The translations under genes and the position numbers were made by a program. Source: Xenorhabdus eapokensis (GTDB lineage: Bacteria; Pseudomonadota; Gammaproteobacteria; Enterobacterales; Enterobacteriaceae). Taken from it: DNA of 64,000 bases. Below, piece by piece: positions 41,739 through 51,620 of this stretch (position 1 is its first letter; every line of letters starts with the position of its first letter). The notes below the pieces were generated by a model. That model was not told the DNA's origin. It saw only the letters and a program-made list of their open reading frames with translations, and ran no database searches. The stretch lies in assembly GCF_001908105.1 (NCBI RefSeq), contig NZ_MKGQ01000002.1:1-64000 (forward strand), read 5' to 3'.

Positions 41739-43169
41739 TTAAGGCTGGTAAAGGCCAACGCCGAGTTCATCTTCTTTGCGAGTACGGGCAATGACTGATT
41801 CAGGTGACTCATGGATGCGCAGATCCATCTCATCTTCAGTACGGATCACTTTACCACGCAAGGAGTTAGCGTATACGTCAACAATTTCAACATCAACAAA
41901 TTTACCAATCATGTCAGGCGTTCCCTCAAAGTTAACCACACGGTTATTTTCGGTACGGCCAGAGAGTTCCATGATATTTTTGCGTGACGGACCCTCAACC
42001 AGAATGCGCTGTGTAGTGCCAAGCATTGCACGGCTGAAGCTCATCGCTTGTTGGTTAATGCGCTGCTGGAGCAGGTACAAGCGCTGTTTCTTCTCTTCTT
42101 CACTTACGTCATCTGGCAAATCGGCGGCGGGTGTTCCTGGACGCGCTGAATAGATGAAGCTGAAACTCATATCGAAGTTAACATCGGCAATCAGTTTCAT
42201 GGTTTTTTCAAAATCATCCTGTGTTTCACCTGGGAAACCAATGATGAAGTCAGAACTGATCAGGATGTCAGGACGTGCTTTACGCAAACGGCGAATAATA
42301 CCTTTATATTCTAGTGCAGTATGGGCGCGCTTCATCAGGGTAAGGATACGATCAGAACCACTCTGGACTGGCAGATGCAGGAAGCTCACTAACTCAGGAG
42401 TATCTTCGTAGACGGCGATAATATCGTCAGTAAACTCAATTGGGTGGCTAGTGGTGAAGCGAATACGGTCGATACCATCAATAGCCGCTACCAGACGCAG
42501 CAGTTCTGCAAATGTACAGATGCCCCCATCAAACGTAGCGCCACGATAAGCATTAACGTTTTGACCGAGCAGATTAACTTCACGTACACCTTGCGCAGCA
42601 AGTTGTGCAATTTCGAATAAAATATCATCACAAGGACGGCTGACTTCTTCTCCGCGGGTGTAAGGTACAACACAGAATGTGCAGTACTTATTGCAGCCTT
42701 CCATGATGGAAACGAATGCAGTTGGGCCGTCTGCACGAGGCTCAGGCAGGCGGTCAAACTTTTCAATTTCAGGGAAACTGATGTCAACAATCGGGCTGCG
42801 GCTGCCTTTGACATGATTAATCATTTCGGGCAGGCGGTGCAGGGTTTGTGGTCCGAAAATAATATCGACGCTAGGAGAGCGCTGGCGAATGTAATCCCCT
42901 TCCTGGGAAGCCACACAACCACCCACACCGATAATGATTTCAGGGTTTTTATCTTTCAGGCCTTTCCAGCGGCCAAGTTGGTGAAAGACTTTTTCCTGCG
43001 CCTTTTCACGGATTGAACAAGTATTCAGGAGTAAGATATCTGCTTCTTCGGCGACATCGGTTAACTGATAACCGTGAGTGGTTTCCAGCAAATCGGCCAT
43101 CTTGGATGAATCGTATTCGTTCATCTGACAGCCCCAGGTTTTGATATACAGTTTTTTTATCGTCGACAT
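41739..43169 (-). CDS. miaB: tRNA methylthiotransferase MiaB
   Basis: Radical-SAM enzyme converting i6A37 to ms2i6A37 in tRNAs. N-terminal cluster cysteines ([32 protein letters not shown]), radical-SAM motif CNKYCTFC, and a C-terminal TRAM domain. The frame opens at 43235, but the ATG at 43169 ([13 protein letters not shown]) gives 476 residues or so, near the E. coli 474. Divergent from ubiF. Confidence 0.96.
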   Translation of the reverse strand: MSTIKKLYIKTWGCQMNEYDSSKMADLLETTHGYQLTDVAEEADILLLNTCSIREKAQEKVFHQLGRWKGLKDKNPEIIIGVGGCVASQEGDYIRQRSPSVDIIFGPQTLHRLPEMINHVKGSRSPIVDISFPEIEKFDRLPEPRADGPTAFVSIMEGCNKYCTFCVVPYTRGEEVSRPCDDILFEIAQLAAQGVREVNLLGQNVNAYRGATFDGGICTFAELLRLVAAIDGIDRIRFTTSHPIEFTDDIIAVYEDTPELVSFLHLPVQSGSDRILTLMKRAHTALEYKGIIRRLRKARPDILISSDFIIGFPGETQDDFEKTMKLIADVNFDMSFSFIYSARPGTPAADLPDDVSEEEKKQRLYLLQQRINQQAMSFSRAMLGTTQRILVEGPSRKNIMELSGRTENNRVVNFEGTPDMIGKFVDVEIVDVYANSLRGKVIRTEDEMDLRIHESPESVIARTRKEDELGVGLYQP

Positions 43170-43369
43170 TTTGTGTTGTATCCGGTGTTTCCAGTGGAAT
43201 GATGCTTCAACACTGAAAAGTGCAATATATTGCACTTAGTGTATTTAGCATAATATTGTTGGTTATTGTAGTCATTTGAGGCACCAGTGACCAGACTGTA
43301 ACAGCGGATATTCACAGCCGGAAAGGGAAAATTCCGGTAGACTATTTTAATCAATAAGTTAATGACGTG

Positions 43370-44566
43370 ATGAATATGAATAATCCACAACAAAAATTCG
43401 ATATCGTTGTCGTCGGCGCAGGTATGATTGGCGCTGCGACAGCATTGGGATTGGCGCAGGAAGGTTGGCGTGTTGCATTATTGGAGCACCAGCCTCCCGC
43501 GTCTTATGATGCAGATAGTGAACCTGATGTTCGTATATCTGCGATTAGTTGTGCTTCAGTGGATTTATTGAATCAATTGGGAGCATGGGAAAACGTACTA
43601 CGAATGCGTAGTGCCCCTTATCGAAAGCTGGAAACATGGGAGCAAAATGATTCGAACGTCGTTTTCGACGCTGAAAGTTTGGGGCTGCCAGAGTTGGGGT
43701 ATATGGTTGAGAATCGTGTCTTGCAACTGGCATTGTGGCAGGAATTTGAACGTTATCCAAACCTGACATTGATTTGCCCCACTGTTTTGCAATCTATGCA
43801 GCGCCAGCATAAGAATAAAACGTGGCTGATGACATTGGCAGATGGCATGGAAATTAACACACGCTTGATTATTGGCGCAGATGGTGCCCGTTCTCAAGTC
43901 CGTCAATTGGCGGGTATTGGCAGTAACGGGTGGCAATATCGGCAGTCATGTATGTTGATAACCGTCAAGACCAACCAGCCTCAACAAGATATAACATGGC
44001 AACAATTTTTTCCTTCTGGTCCCAGGGCTTTTCTGCCGTTGTTTGATCAATGGGCTTCGTTAGTTTGGTACGATTCTCCTGCTCGTATTCGTCAATTGCA
44101 GTCAATGACGATGGCACAACTTGAGCGAGAAATTTTTCAGGCATTTCCCACTCGTTTGGGTAACGTCACCCCGATTGCTGCGGGTTCATTTCCACTGACT
44201 CGTCATCATGCCAACCATTACGTACAAGAAGGATTGGTTTTGCTGGGGGATGCGGCTCATACCATCAACCCGTTGGCAGGGCAGGGAGTGAATTTAGGCT
44301 ATCGGGATGTTGATGTATTACTCAAGGTGCTGACTGGTGCTAAGGAATTATTGGAAGAGTGGGATTCTTTGGCTGTCTTGATGCGTTATCAGCGTCGCAG
44401 AATGCCGGATAATTTGGTGATGCAGGCGGGAATGGATTTTTTCCATACCGCATTCAGTCATGATTTGCCAGGGTTAAAAACGGTACGAAATCTGGCATTA
44501 ATGGCAGCGCAGCGTTCAGGCGTCATGAAAAATCTGGCGCTGAAATACGCATTGGGACTGGGATGA
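43370..44566 (+). CDS. ubiF: Ubiquinone biosynthesis monooxygenase UbiF
   Basis: A FAD-dependent hydroxylase of ubiquinone synthesis (C6 step), about 398 residues. GAGMIGAATALGLAQEG binds the FAD ADP; GDAAHTINPLAGQGVNLGYRD is the second FAD motif; IIGADGARSQVR is the DG motif. GTG (43367), ATG (43370) and ATG (43376) are all possible starts and no clear ribosome-binding site decides; I take 43370. Between miaB and the tRNA cluster as in E. coli. Confidence 0.95.
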   Translation: MNMNNPQQKFDIVVVGAGMIGAATALGLAQEGWRVALLEHQPPASYDADSEPDVRISAISCASVDLLNQLGAWENVLRMRSAPYRKLETWEQNDSNVVFDAESLGLPELGYMVENRVLQLALWQEFERYPNLTLICPTVLQSMQRQHKNKTWLMTLADGMEINTRLIIGADGARSQVRQLAGIGSNGWQYRQSCMLITVKTNQPQQDITWQQFFPSGPRAFLPLFDQWASLVWYDSPARIRQLQSMTMAQLEREIFQAFPTRLGNVTPIAAGSFPLTRHHANHYVQEGLVLLGDAAHTINPLAGQGVNLGYRDVDVLLKVLTGAKELLEEWDSLAVLMRYQRRRMPDNLVMQAGMDFFHTAFSHDLPGLKTVRNLALMAAQRSGVMKNLALKYALGLG

Positions 44567-44580
44567 ATATTACCTCCTAT

Positions 44581-44604
44581 TAGCCCCTTATGGGGCTAGT
44601 TTTG
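44581..44604 (+). terminator. ubiF terminator
   Basis: TAGCCCC and GGGGCTA enclose TTAT, followed by GTTTTGTT, 14 bases past the ubiF stop. The following 300 bases to the tRNA terminator show no gene. Confidence 0.8.
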
Positions 44605-44911
44605 TTCAAAAGTCAACGAATGCTTGTCTTTGTATGCCAATACTCTTTTTCGAAAATCTAAGCTGTAGCCCATCTCATTTTATGCCTTGTCATCTTAGGT
44701 TTAGATATTATGTCATATTGATATGATTTAGCTATATCCCTGTTGGTCGATTTATTTCCGTTCGTTTCCAGATGCCGGCAGATTCGTGTGTAATTTGAGA
44801 TAGGGGAGGTGGGTGATTTGTGGCGTAATGGGCAAAAGTTTTCAGTCGAAAATGATGAGATTTTTTATCTATTGAGGAATAAATGAGGTGGTTTTTGTGG
44901 CTCATAAATAG

Positions 44912-44934
44912 AAAAAACCACCTAAAAGGCGGCT
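44912..44934 (-). terminator. tRNA operon terminator
   Basis: On the minus strand AGCCGCCT pairs with AGGTGGTT (two G-U) and runs into six Ts. It lies about 70 bases after the last tRNA gene. A second copy of AGGTGG...TTTT at 44886 could form a competing hairpin. Confidence 0.7.
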
Positions 44935-45005
44935 TGCACATCAAAGAATATTTTACCTGTATATTCTTTTTCAACTTGTTAAATAATGTAACTCATTGAA
45001 AATAC

Positions 45006-45080
45006 TGGCTGGGGTACCAGGATTCGAACCTGGGAATGCCGGAATCAGAATCCGGTGCCTTACCGCTTGGCGATACCCCA
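45006..45080 (-). tRNA. glnV: tRNA-Gln (anticodon CUG)
   Basis: A 75-nt tRNA with encoded CCA. The anticodon loop TTCTGAT gives CTG. Matches E. coli glnV/glnX except for small stem changes. Last gene of the cluster; E. coli has a second copy (glnX) that is absent here. Confidence 0.97.
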
Positions 45081-45094
45081 ACTGAATTTTTAAA

Positions 45095-45171
45095 TGGTGG
45101 CTACGACGGGAATCGAACCTGTGACCCCAGCATTATGAGTGCTGTGCTCTAACCAGCTGAGCTACGTAGCC
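45095..45171 (-). tRNA. metU: tRNA-Met elongator (anticodon CAU)
   Basis: A 77-nt tRNA with encoded CCA; anticodon loop CTCATAA. Matches the E. coli metT/metU elongator. Identical in sequence to the copy at 45605-45681. Confidence 0.97.
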
Positions 45172-45212
45172 ATTTACGTTAAACGTAATTTTTTTGATAA
45201 ATCTCATTAATA

Positions 45213-45287
45213 TGGCTGGGGTACCTGGATTCGAACCAGGGTATGCCAGGATCAAAACCTGGTGCCTTACCGCTTGGCGATACCCCA
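45213..45287 (-). tRNA. glnW: tRNA-Gln (anticodon UUG)
   Basis: A 75-nt tRNA with encoded CCA; anticodon loop TTTTGAT. It differs from the copy at 45371-45445 by a single base in or beside the T stem (CATACCC versus CATGCCC). Confidence 0.97.
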
Positions 45288-45370
45288 TCTGAGTATTATC
45301 AATGCAGCCTTTGTTATTCCCAGAGTGCCTAGTTAATTCTAGCTCGTTTTAACTTTCTGTTTCAGTTAAA

Positions 45371-45445
45371 TGGCTGGGGTACCTGGATTCGAACCAGGGC
45401 ATGCCAGGATCAAAACCTGGTGCCTTACCGCTTGGCGATACCCCA
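45371..45445 (-). tRNA. glnU: tRNA-Gln (anticodon UUG)
   Basis: A 75-nt tRNA with encoded CCA; anticodon loop TTTTGAT, reading CAA and CAG. Third gene of the cluster in transcription order. Confidence 0.97.
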
Positions 45446-45514
45446 CCTGAAACTACAGACTAAAACTTAAAATCGTTACTAAAACACATCGTAAGTACAA
45501 CCCGATGAAGAAAA

Positions 45515-45599
45515 TGGTGCGGGAGGCGAGACTTGAACTCGCACACCTTGCGGCGCCAGAACCTAAATCTGGTGCGTCTACCAATTTCGCCACTCCCGC
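45515..45599 (-). tRNA. leuW: tRNA-Leu (anticodon UAG)
   Basis: An 85-nt class II tRNA with a long variable arm and encoded CCA; anticodon loop ATTTAGG. Nearly identical to E. coli leuW. Confidence 0.97.
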
Positions 45600-45604
45600 A
45601 AAGA

Positions 45605-45681
45605 TGGTGGCTACGACGGGAATCGAACCTGTGACCCCAGCATTATGAGTGCTGTGCTCTAACCAGCTGAGCTACGTAGCC
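45605..45681 (-). tRNA. metT: tRNA-Met elongator (anticodon CAU)
   Basis: A 77-nt tRNA with encoded CCA, first gene of the operon, only five bases before leuW. Identical to the copy at 45095-45171. Confidence 0.97.
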
Positions 45682-45719
45682 ATCTTTCTCGCTTTGCCTT
45701 CATCGGCGGTGCGGGGCGA

Positions 45720-45748
45720 ATTATGCGTATATCAGACAGATGCGTCAA
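45720..45748 (-). promoter_or_regulatory. tRNA operon promoter
   Basis: TTGACG (45743-45748), exactly 17 bases, then CATAAT (45720-45725) on the minus strand. A GC-rich stretch (TCGCCCCGC) follows the -10, the discriminator type linked with stringent control of stable RNA, and an AT-rich block precedes the -35. Transcription should start near 45713. Confidence 0.85.
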
Positions 45749-45835
45749 CTGCTTTTTTAAAGAAATATGCACAAAATCGTTTGTTTGTTTGTCTTATAAG
45801 CGCTTTGTCGACAAAGTCGGCTAAAACGGTTGAAA

Positions 45836-47059
45836 TTATCCGCCAAGAAGATGTTGTAACAGTACACCATTAAGCATTGCACGTTTCGTTAGGGCGAATG
45901 CTCCAATTGCTGAACAGTGATTTAGCTCAGAAACCACCACGGGGAGGTTTTCACGGAATGCTTCTAATACTTGGGTATTGATGCTGCTTTTGATAATCGG
46001 CAGTAATACCTGTTCTGCTTCAGTAATTTCTCCGGCAATCACCACCTTCTGAGGGTTAAATAGGTTAATGGCGATTGAGATAGCCTTGCCGAGATAGAGT
46101 CCTACTTGTCTGATGACTTCTGTTGCAAGCAGATCACCCGCATTGGCGGCAAGGCAAATTGCATGGATATTGCAATTATTCAAGGCAAGCTGACTTGGAA
46201 ACCCTTGGCGTAATTGTTGCTGTACTTTAGCTTCTATTGCTGAATTGGACGCAATGGTCTCCAGACAACCAAAATTACCACAATGGCAACGTTGACCCAG
46301 AGGATCGATTTGGATATGGCCTATCTCACCCAGATTGCCGCGTTTATTGCGTAAAATATTGTTGTTAACAATGACACCAGCCCCTGTGCCGCGATGGATG
46401 CGCACCAGAATGGAATCTTCACAATCGCGTGTTGCCCCGAAATAATTTTCTGCTAATGCAAGGCTGCGAATATCATGACCAATAAAACAGAAAATATTGA
46501 AATGTTCTTTGAGGATCTTAACCAGAGGCCAGTTATCTACTTTAATGTGTGGCATATAGCGGATAATACCTTGGTCAGGGTCAACCAGTCCGGGCAGAAT
46601 AACGGAAATTGCGATCAATTCACGGATCCGGCGCTGGTTTTTGTCGATGAAACTTTCAATGGCGTAAATAATTCGTTTTTCGACTTCATGCTGACTATTT
46701 TCCCGCACAGGATAGTGTGCTTCCACTAACGTCTTGCCGCTCATATCGAACAGCGCCACGGTCGCATCATGGCGCCCAAGCCGGACTCCAATAGTATGGA
46801 AATGGCGTGTTTCAGTAATAATAGAGATTGCGCGTCTTCCGCCAGTGGAAGCCTGATGTTCGACTTCTTTTATCAGGCCCCGCTCCAATAATTGACGAGT
46901 AATTTTGGTTACGCTAGCAGGGGCAAGCTGGCTCTCTTCTGCAATCTGGATACGTGATATTGGCCCATGCTGATCAATCAGCCGATAGACCACCGCACTA
47001 TTTAGCTGTTTGACGAGATCAATATTACCAATTTGCTTCTGTGCGTTCTCATTACTCAT
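45836..47059 (-). CDS. nagC: GlcNAc-6-phosphate-responsive repressor NagC
   Basis: A 407-residue ROK-family regulator. Winged helix-turn-helix at about residues 25-85 (GPISRIQIAEESQLAPASVTK); ROK sugar-binding part with the zinc motif CHCGNFGCLET. Family knowledge: it represses nag genes and is released by GlcNAc-6-phosphate. The frame also opens at a TTG at 47062; the ATG at 47059 is preferred. Third gene of nagBAC; nagD and asnB, next in E. coli, are absent. Confidence 0.95.
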   Translation of the reverse strand: MSNENAQKQIGNIDLVKQLNSAVVYRLIDQHGPISRIQIAEESQLAPASVTKITRQLLERGLIKEVEHQASTGGRRAISIITETRHFHTIGVRLGRHDATVALFDMSGKTLVEAHYPVRENSQHEVEKRIIYAIESFIDKNQRRIRELIAISVILPGLVDPDQGIIRYMPHIKVDNWPLVKILKEHFNIFCFIGHDIRSLALAENYFGATRDCEDSILVRIHRGTGAGVIVNNNILRNKRGNLGEIGHIQIDPLGQRCHCGNFGCLETIASNSAIEAKVQQQLRQGFPSQLALNNCNIHAICLAANAGDLLATEVIRQVGLYLGKAISIAINLFNPQKVVIAGEITEAEQVLLPIIKSSINTQVLEAFRENLPVVVSELNHCSAIGAFALTKRAMLNGVLLQHLLGG

Positions 47060-47071
47060 CAATCTTTATAC

Positions 47072-48229
47072 TCACGGTAGTTTGATTTCATTTCCGTTAA
47101 CAATGGTTTTGCAGATTTTGAAATCGTGAGTAAATGCGGTCAGATTCGCTACCTTGCCAGATTCAATCGTACCGAGGTGTTTATCAATACCGATTGCGCG
47201 GGCTGGGTAAAGCGTCACCATTCGCAACGTTTCATCCAAAGCAATACCAACATGCTCCACACTATTTTTAACACAATCAATCATTGTGATTGATGAGCCG
47301 CTCAGTGTTCCATTTTCATCAACACATAAGCCATTTCGATAATATATTGTTTTATTGGCAAAGGTAAATTGTTCTATGGCATCGGGGGCAAGTCCGGCAG
47401 GAAGGATGGCATCTGTTACCAAAATAAGTTTTTCATTTTTTAATCTCTTGGAATTGCGGACATTTGGCCATGATACATGCATTCCATCACAGATAATGCC
47501 GGCATAGACTTCAGGGGAGTCATAAATGGCACTCACCAGCCCAGGCTGACGGCCAGAAATCGCAGGCATGGCATTATATAAATGGGTAGAGAAAGTAATG
47601 CCATGTTGGAAGCCATAACGAGCTTCTTCATAGGTGGCATTGGAATGACCCGCAGAAACCGTAATACCCGCTTCGGCCAATTGTCGAATATATTTGCTTT
47701 CTACTATTTCCGGAGCAAGGGTGATTTTGGTAATAACATCCGCATTCAGGCACAGGTAATTAACCATTTCAGCGGTGGGTTTGCGGATATAAGCTGTATT
47801 ATGAGTTCCTTTTTTTATTGGATTGATATAAGGTCCTTCCAGATGCAGCCCTAATGCCTGATTAGGATTTTTTTGCAAATAAGCGCGCATTACTTCAATG
47901 GCTTTTATCATTAATTCATCGGGGCTGGTGATGAGGGTAGGCAGGAAACTGGTACAACCGTAGCGCTGGTTGGTTTTCTGCATGGTATGCAGAGTCTCTT
48001 CTGAAATATCTTCCAACTGTTCATTAAACTGGACTCCCCCACAACCATTCAGTTGTAGATCAATAAATCCTGGTGCGAGATTTGCGCCATGTAAATCATG
48101 TTTTTCAATCTCTTCTGGCAACTCGTTGACCGGACAGACGTGTTTAATCAAACCATCTGCAATAATGACTGCATGGTTATCGAGCCTGTCATATCCGGTA
48201 TAAATAATGCCATTGGTTAACGCGTACAT
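47072..48229 (-). CDS. nagA: N-acetylglucosamine-6-phosphate deacetylase NagA
   Basis: A 385-residue amidohydrolase that removes acetate from GlcNAc-6-phosphate. Metal ligand Glu in HLEGPYINP; histidines in [12 protein letters not shown] and THLYNAM; catalytic Asp in [10 protein letters not shown]. 24 bases downstream of nagB, 12 bases before nagC. Confidence 0.96.
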   Translation of the reverse strand: MYALTNGIIYTGYDRLDNHAVIIADGLIKHVCPVNELPEEIEKHDLHGANLAPGFIDLQLNGCGGVQFNEQLEDISEETLHTMQKTNQRYGCTSFLPTLITSPDELMIKAIEVMRAYLQKNPNQALGLHLEGPYINPIKKGTHNTAYIRKPTAEMVNYLCLNADVITKITLAPEIVESKYIRQLAEAGITVSAGHSNATYEEARYGFQHGITFSTHLYNAMPAISGRQPGLVSAIYDSPEVYAGIICDGMHVSWPNVRNSKRLKNEKLILVTDAILPAGLAPDAIEQFTFANKTIYYRNGLCVDENGTLSGSSITMIDCVKNSVEHVGIALDETLRMVTLYPARAIGIDKHLGTIESGKVANLTAFTHDFKICKTIVNGNEIKLP

Positions 48230-48253
48230 TGATATCTTAACTCCTGGATCAGT

Positions 48254-49060
48254 TTAGCTGGCGAACTCATTAATGATATCGGCCTCTAACTGGTGAAAAT
48301 ACTTCACTGTCTTTACTTTCAGTTCCAAAGTGGCGGGTTCATCGCAAGCAATAAGTGATTTTGGATGCATCTGGAGACAACTGATTGTCCACATATGGTT
48401 GATATTCCCTTCTACTGCGGCAAGCAGAGCTTGTGCTTTATTCATTCCAGTTGCCAAAATCATAACTTCTTCAGCATCCATTAACGTACCCACACCAACA
48501 GTTAATGCATATTTGGGAACTTGCTCCACATCATTATTAAAAAAACGGGAATTGGCAGTCCGCGTTTCAATGGTCAATGTTTTAATGCGGGTGCGTGAAG
48601 AGAGAGAAGATGCGGGTTCATTAAAGGCAATATGCCCATCATTACCAACACCACCCATAAATAAATGTATCTTGCCATAAGCCTTGATCTTATTTTCGTA
48701 ACGCTGGCACTCAATATCAATATCTTTCGCATTTCCATTTAACAAATTGATGTTCTCTTTTGGAATATCAATGTGATTAAAGAAATTGTGGTACATGAAT
48801 GAGTGGTAGCTTTGGGGATGATCTTCCGATAGTCCAACATATTCGTCCATATTAAATGTCACAACATGCTTGAAGCTCACTTTTCCAGCTTGATACAGGG
48901 AAATAAGTTCCTTGTAGGTTGCCAGTGGTGTGCTGCCTGTGGGAAGCCCAAGCACGAAAGGGTGTTCAGCCGTTGGATTGAATTCATTGATTCTGCTTGC
49001 AATATAGTGAGCAGACCATCGGCCAACATCACTTGCCGTCGTTAGGGGGATCAGCCTCAT
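48254..49060 (-). CDS. nagB: Glucosamine-6-phosphate deaminase NagB
   Basis: A 268-residue isomerase/deaminase that turns glucosamine-6-phosphate into fructose-6-phosphate and ammonia. [15 protein letters not shown] binds phosphate; NMDEYVGL and [14 protein letters not shown] carry active-site residues; the allosteric family members are of this length. First gene of nagBAC, divergent from nagE. Confidence 0.96.
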   Translation of the reverse strand: MRLIPLTTASDVGRWSAHYIASRINEFNPTAEHPFVLGLPTGSTPLATYKELISLYQAGKVSFKHVVTFNMDEYVGLSEDHPQSYHSFMYHNFFNHIDIPKENINLLNGNAKDIDIECQRYENKIKAYGKIHLFMGGVGNDGHIAFNEPASSLSSRTRIKTLTIETRTANSRFFNNDVEQVPKYALTVGVGTLMDAEEVMILATGMNKAQALLAAVEGNINHMWTISCLQMHPKSLIACDEPATLELKVKTVKYFHQLEADIINEFAS

Positions 49061-49278
49061 GATTACCTCTTAAAAAACATTCAATAAATTAATGACGAGA
49101 ACTATGCACGATACACATGATTTTGAGATATCAATGCGGGGCGTGATAGCTGTGTGACAAAACTACACATCGTACTTGTTCTAAGTGGGGTCTTGTCGCA
49201 TTCAATGTAATATAGATATTTTTAATAATAAAATAAGTTTTGCGTACTAGCTAGATTTTTGATTAAAAAATTATCAAA

Positions 49279-49300
49279 TATGGTGATTTTAATCACGCGT
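49279..49300. promoter_or_regulatory. Candidate CRP site between nagB and nagE
   Basis: GGTGA, six bases (TTTTAA), TCACG: eight of ten core positions match TGTGA-N6-TCACA. It lies in the 371-base divergent region, as expected for the catabolite-controlled nagE and nagB promoters. I could not place NagC operators with confidence in the surrounding AT-rich sequence. Confidence 0.6.
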
Positions 49301-49431
49301 TAGATGGATTTAATTTGCGTTACAAAATATTTTTTTTAGACTAAAAACGTATTAACAATAAATACATAAATGATGGCACCACACATTGATTAACTAAAAG
49401 ATTCCATTAACGGAGCTTCAAGGGGGCATAC

Positions 49432-51462
49432 GTGAACATTCTGAACTACTTACAACGGATTGGTCGGGCATTAATGGTGCCTGTGGCAACATTGCCGGCA
49501 GCGGCAATATTGGTTGGTGTAGGTTATTGGATTGATCCAACGGGATGGGGGGCCGATAATGAGTTGGCGGCACTGCTTATCACATCAGGCAATGCCATTC
49601 TTGATAACATGGGTATGTTGTTTGCGATTGGGATTGCCTATGGAATGTCGAAAGATAAAGATGGAGCTGCTGCACTGGCAGGACTTATCGGATTTATTGT
49701 TGTCATGAAACTATGTTCTCCGGCAGCGGTGGCAATGATTAAGGGTATTCCGATTGAGGAAATTCCCAAAGCATTTAGCAAGATTAATAACCAATTTGTT
49801 GGGATCTTGGTGGGGGTATTTTCCGCTGAACTGTATAACCGCTACAGTAGTGTAGAGCTACCTCAAGCACTGTCTTTCTTTAGTGGCCGTCGTTTAGTTC
49901 CTATCTTGAACTCTTTCTTGATGATTGTTGTGTCTTTTATCTTGATGTTTGTTTGGCCAATAGTTTATGACTGGCTGGTAGCATTCGGTGAGAGTATCAC
50001 CAATCTTGGTTCCGTTGGCGCGGGTTTGTATGCCTTCTTCAATCGTCTGCTGATACTCATTGGTTTGCATCATGCACTGAACTCAGTATTTTGGTTTGAT
50101 GTTGCTGGTATCAATGACATTCCTAACTTTCTTGGTGGACAGAAATCCATTGAAGCAGGAACTGCGGTTATGGGTATCACTGGCCGTTATCAGGCTGGTT
50201 TCTTCCCGATTATGATGTTTGGCTTGCCGGGAGCTGCATTAGCGATTTACCACTGCGCTCGTCCGGAAAATAGAGCGAAGGTTGCTGGTATTATGATGGC
50301 AGGGGCATTTGCGGCTTTCTTTACAGGAGTAACAGAACCGCTTGAATTTTCTTTCATGTTTGTTGCACCAGTGCTTTATGTTCTGCATGCCATCATGACT
50401 GGGATTTCGGTTTATATTGCGGCTGCCATGCATTGGATTGCCGGTTTTGGCTTTAGTGCCGGATTTGTCGATATGTTACTTTCTTCACGTAACCCGCTGG
50501 CTGTTCATTGGTACATGTTGATTCCGCAGGGTTTGGTATTCTTCTGCCTTTATTATGTTGTCTTCCGTTTCACCATCAAAAAATTCAATTTGATGACCCC
50601 CGGACGTGAGTTGTCAGCCACAAATGAAACTGATGGTTATGATATTGATATGGCGAAAAAAGAGAGCAATTCAGCGGGTTCCATTCAGGAAAAGGCCCAT
50701 CAATACATTGCTGCTGTTGGAGGTTCAGACAACTTGACGAATGTTGACTCTTGTATTACTCGCTTACGTTTATCTGTGAACGATTCCAGCCTGGTCAATG
50801 AACAATTAGTAAAACATCTTGGTGCTTCGGGTGTTATCCGCCTGAATAAGCAGAGTGTCCAGATTATTGTTGGTACACGTGCAGAATTGATATCCAATAT
50901 GATGAAAGAAATTCTGAAAACAGGTTATGTTGCAGCGGCAAAAGTAACCCTCAAGTCTGAGGCTGATGTTTTGGTGGAAAAAGAGGATGAGCCAGCAGGT
51001 AAACCCATTTTGACTTTAATTGCTCCTGTAACGGGTGAATTGGTCAAATTGGAAGATGTTCCTGATGAAGCCTTTTCCAGCAAATTAGTCGGTGATGGGA
51101 TTGCCATAAGACCCACATCGAATATCATTTTTGCTCCTGTTGCGGGTACGGTCGTGAAGATATTTGATACCAACCATGCGGTATGTATTGAAACGGATAG
51201 TGGTATTGAGATCATTATTCATATCGGCATAGATACAGTCTCACTGAATGGCACAGGATTTGAGCGTTTGGTGGAAGAAGGGGAGAAAGTGAAAATAGGG
51301 CATCCTCTATTGAAGTTAGATCTGGATTATTTAAATGCACATGCAAAATCAATGGTCAGTCCTGTGATTATCAGCAATATTGATGATTATGTTGGTGTGA
51401 AAATTCTTACTAAGGGAAATGTAATCGCTAATAAGTCAGATTTATTTCAAGTAATGCAATAA
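49432..51462 (+). CDS. nagE: N-acetylglucosamine-specific PTS enzyme IICBA
   Basis: A 676-residue fused transporter that imports and phosphorylates GlcNAc. The IIC membrane domain spans about residues 1-370 (RIGRALMVPVATLPAAAI, GLPGAALAIYHCARPENR, GVTEPLEFSFMF). IIB follows at about 415-490 with phospho-accepting Cys441 (DSCITRLRLS), and IIA at about 520-676 with His597 (IIIHIGIDTV). Start codon GTG at 49432 with AAGGGGG upstream. E. coli NagE is about 648 residues. Confidence 0.95.
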   Translation: MNILNYLQRIGRALMVPVATLPAAAILVGVGYWIDPTGWGADNELAALLITSGNAILDNMGMLFAIGIAYGMSKDKDGAAALAGLIGFIVVMKLCSPAAVAMIKGIPIEEIPKAFSKINNQFVGILVGVFSAELYNRYSSVELPQALSFFSGRRLVPILNSFLMIVVSFILMFVWPIVYDWLVAFGESITNLGSVGAGLYAFFNRLLILIGLHHALNSVFWFDVAGINDIPNFLGGQKSIEAGTAVMGITGRYQAGFFPIMMFGLPGAALAIYHCARPENRAKVAGIMMAGAFAAFFTGVTEPLEFSFMFVAPVLYVLHAIMTGISVYIAAAMHWIAGFGFSAGFVDMLLSSRNPLAVHWYMLIPQGLVFFCLYYVVFRFTIKKFNLMTPGRELSATNETDGYDIDMAKKESNSAGSIQEKAHQYIAAVGGSDNLTNVDSCITRLRLSVNDSSLVNEQLVKHLGASGVIRLNKQSVQIIVGTRAELISNMMKEILKTGYVAAAKVTLKSEADVLVEKEDEPAGKPILTLIAPVTGELVKLEDVPDEAFSSKLVGDGIAIRPTSNIIFAPVAGTVVKIFDTNHAVCIETDSGIEIIIHIGIDTVSLNGTGFERLVEEGEKVKIGHPLLKLDLDYLNAHAKSMVSPVIISNIDDYVGVKILTKGNVIANKSDLFQVMQ

Positions 51463-51620
51463 GTTAATGCACATAACATTTTATGTCATAACGAGTTAAA
51501 AAAAGTTGAGCCGATACAATAAATAAACCATTTCCCACGAACAAAGTATTGTTTCTCGGTTCAGCTTATTAGATTATAGAAGGTTATGTTGAAGCGCTTT
51601 TTGCATTGAGGAAAAAAACG

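Noticed and set aside
44732..44974. 80-codon minus-strand frame before the tRNA cluster
   Set aside because: Composition is unlike protein, it covers the tRNA terminator, and no ribosome-binding site or family signal is visible.
45006..45681. Regular repeats resembling a CRISPR array
   Set aside because: The repeated units are tRNA genes with correct folds, anticodons and CCA ends.
49141..49180. Second CRP site near the nagB promoter (TGTGACAAAACTACACA)
   Set aside because: Only the left half-site fits; the right half has two mismatches at the core.
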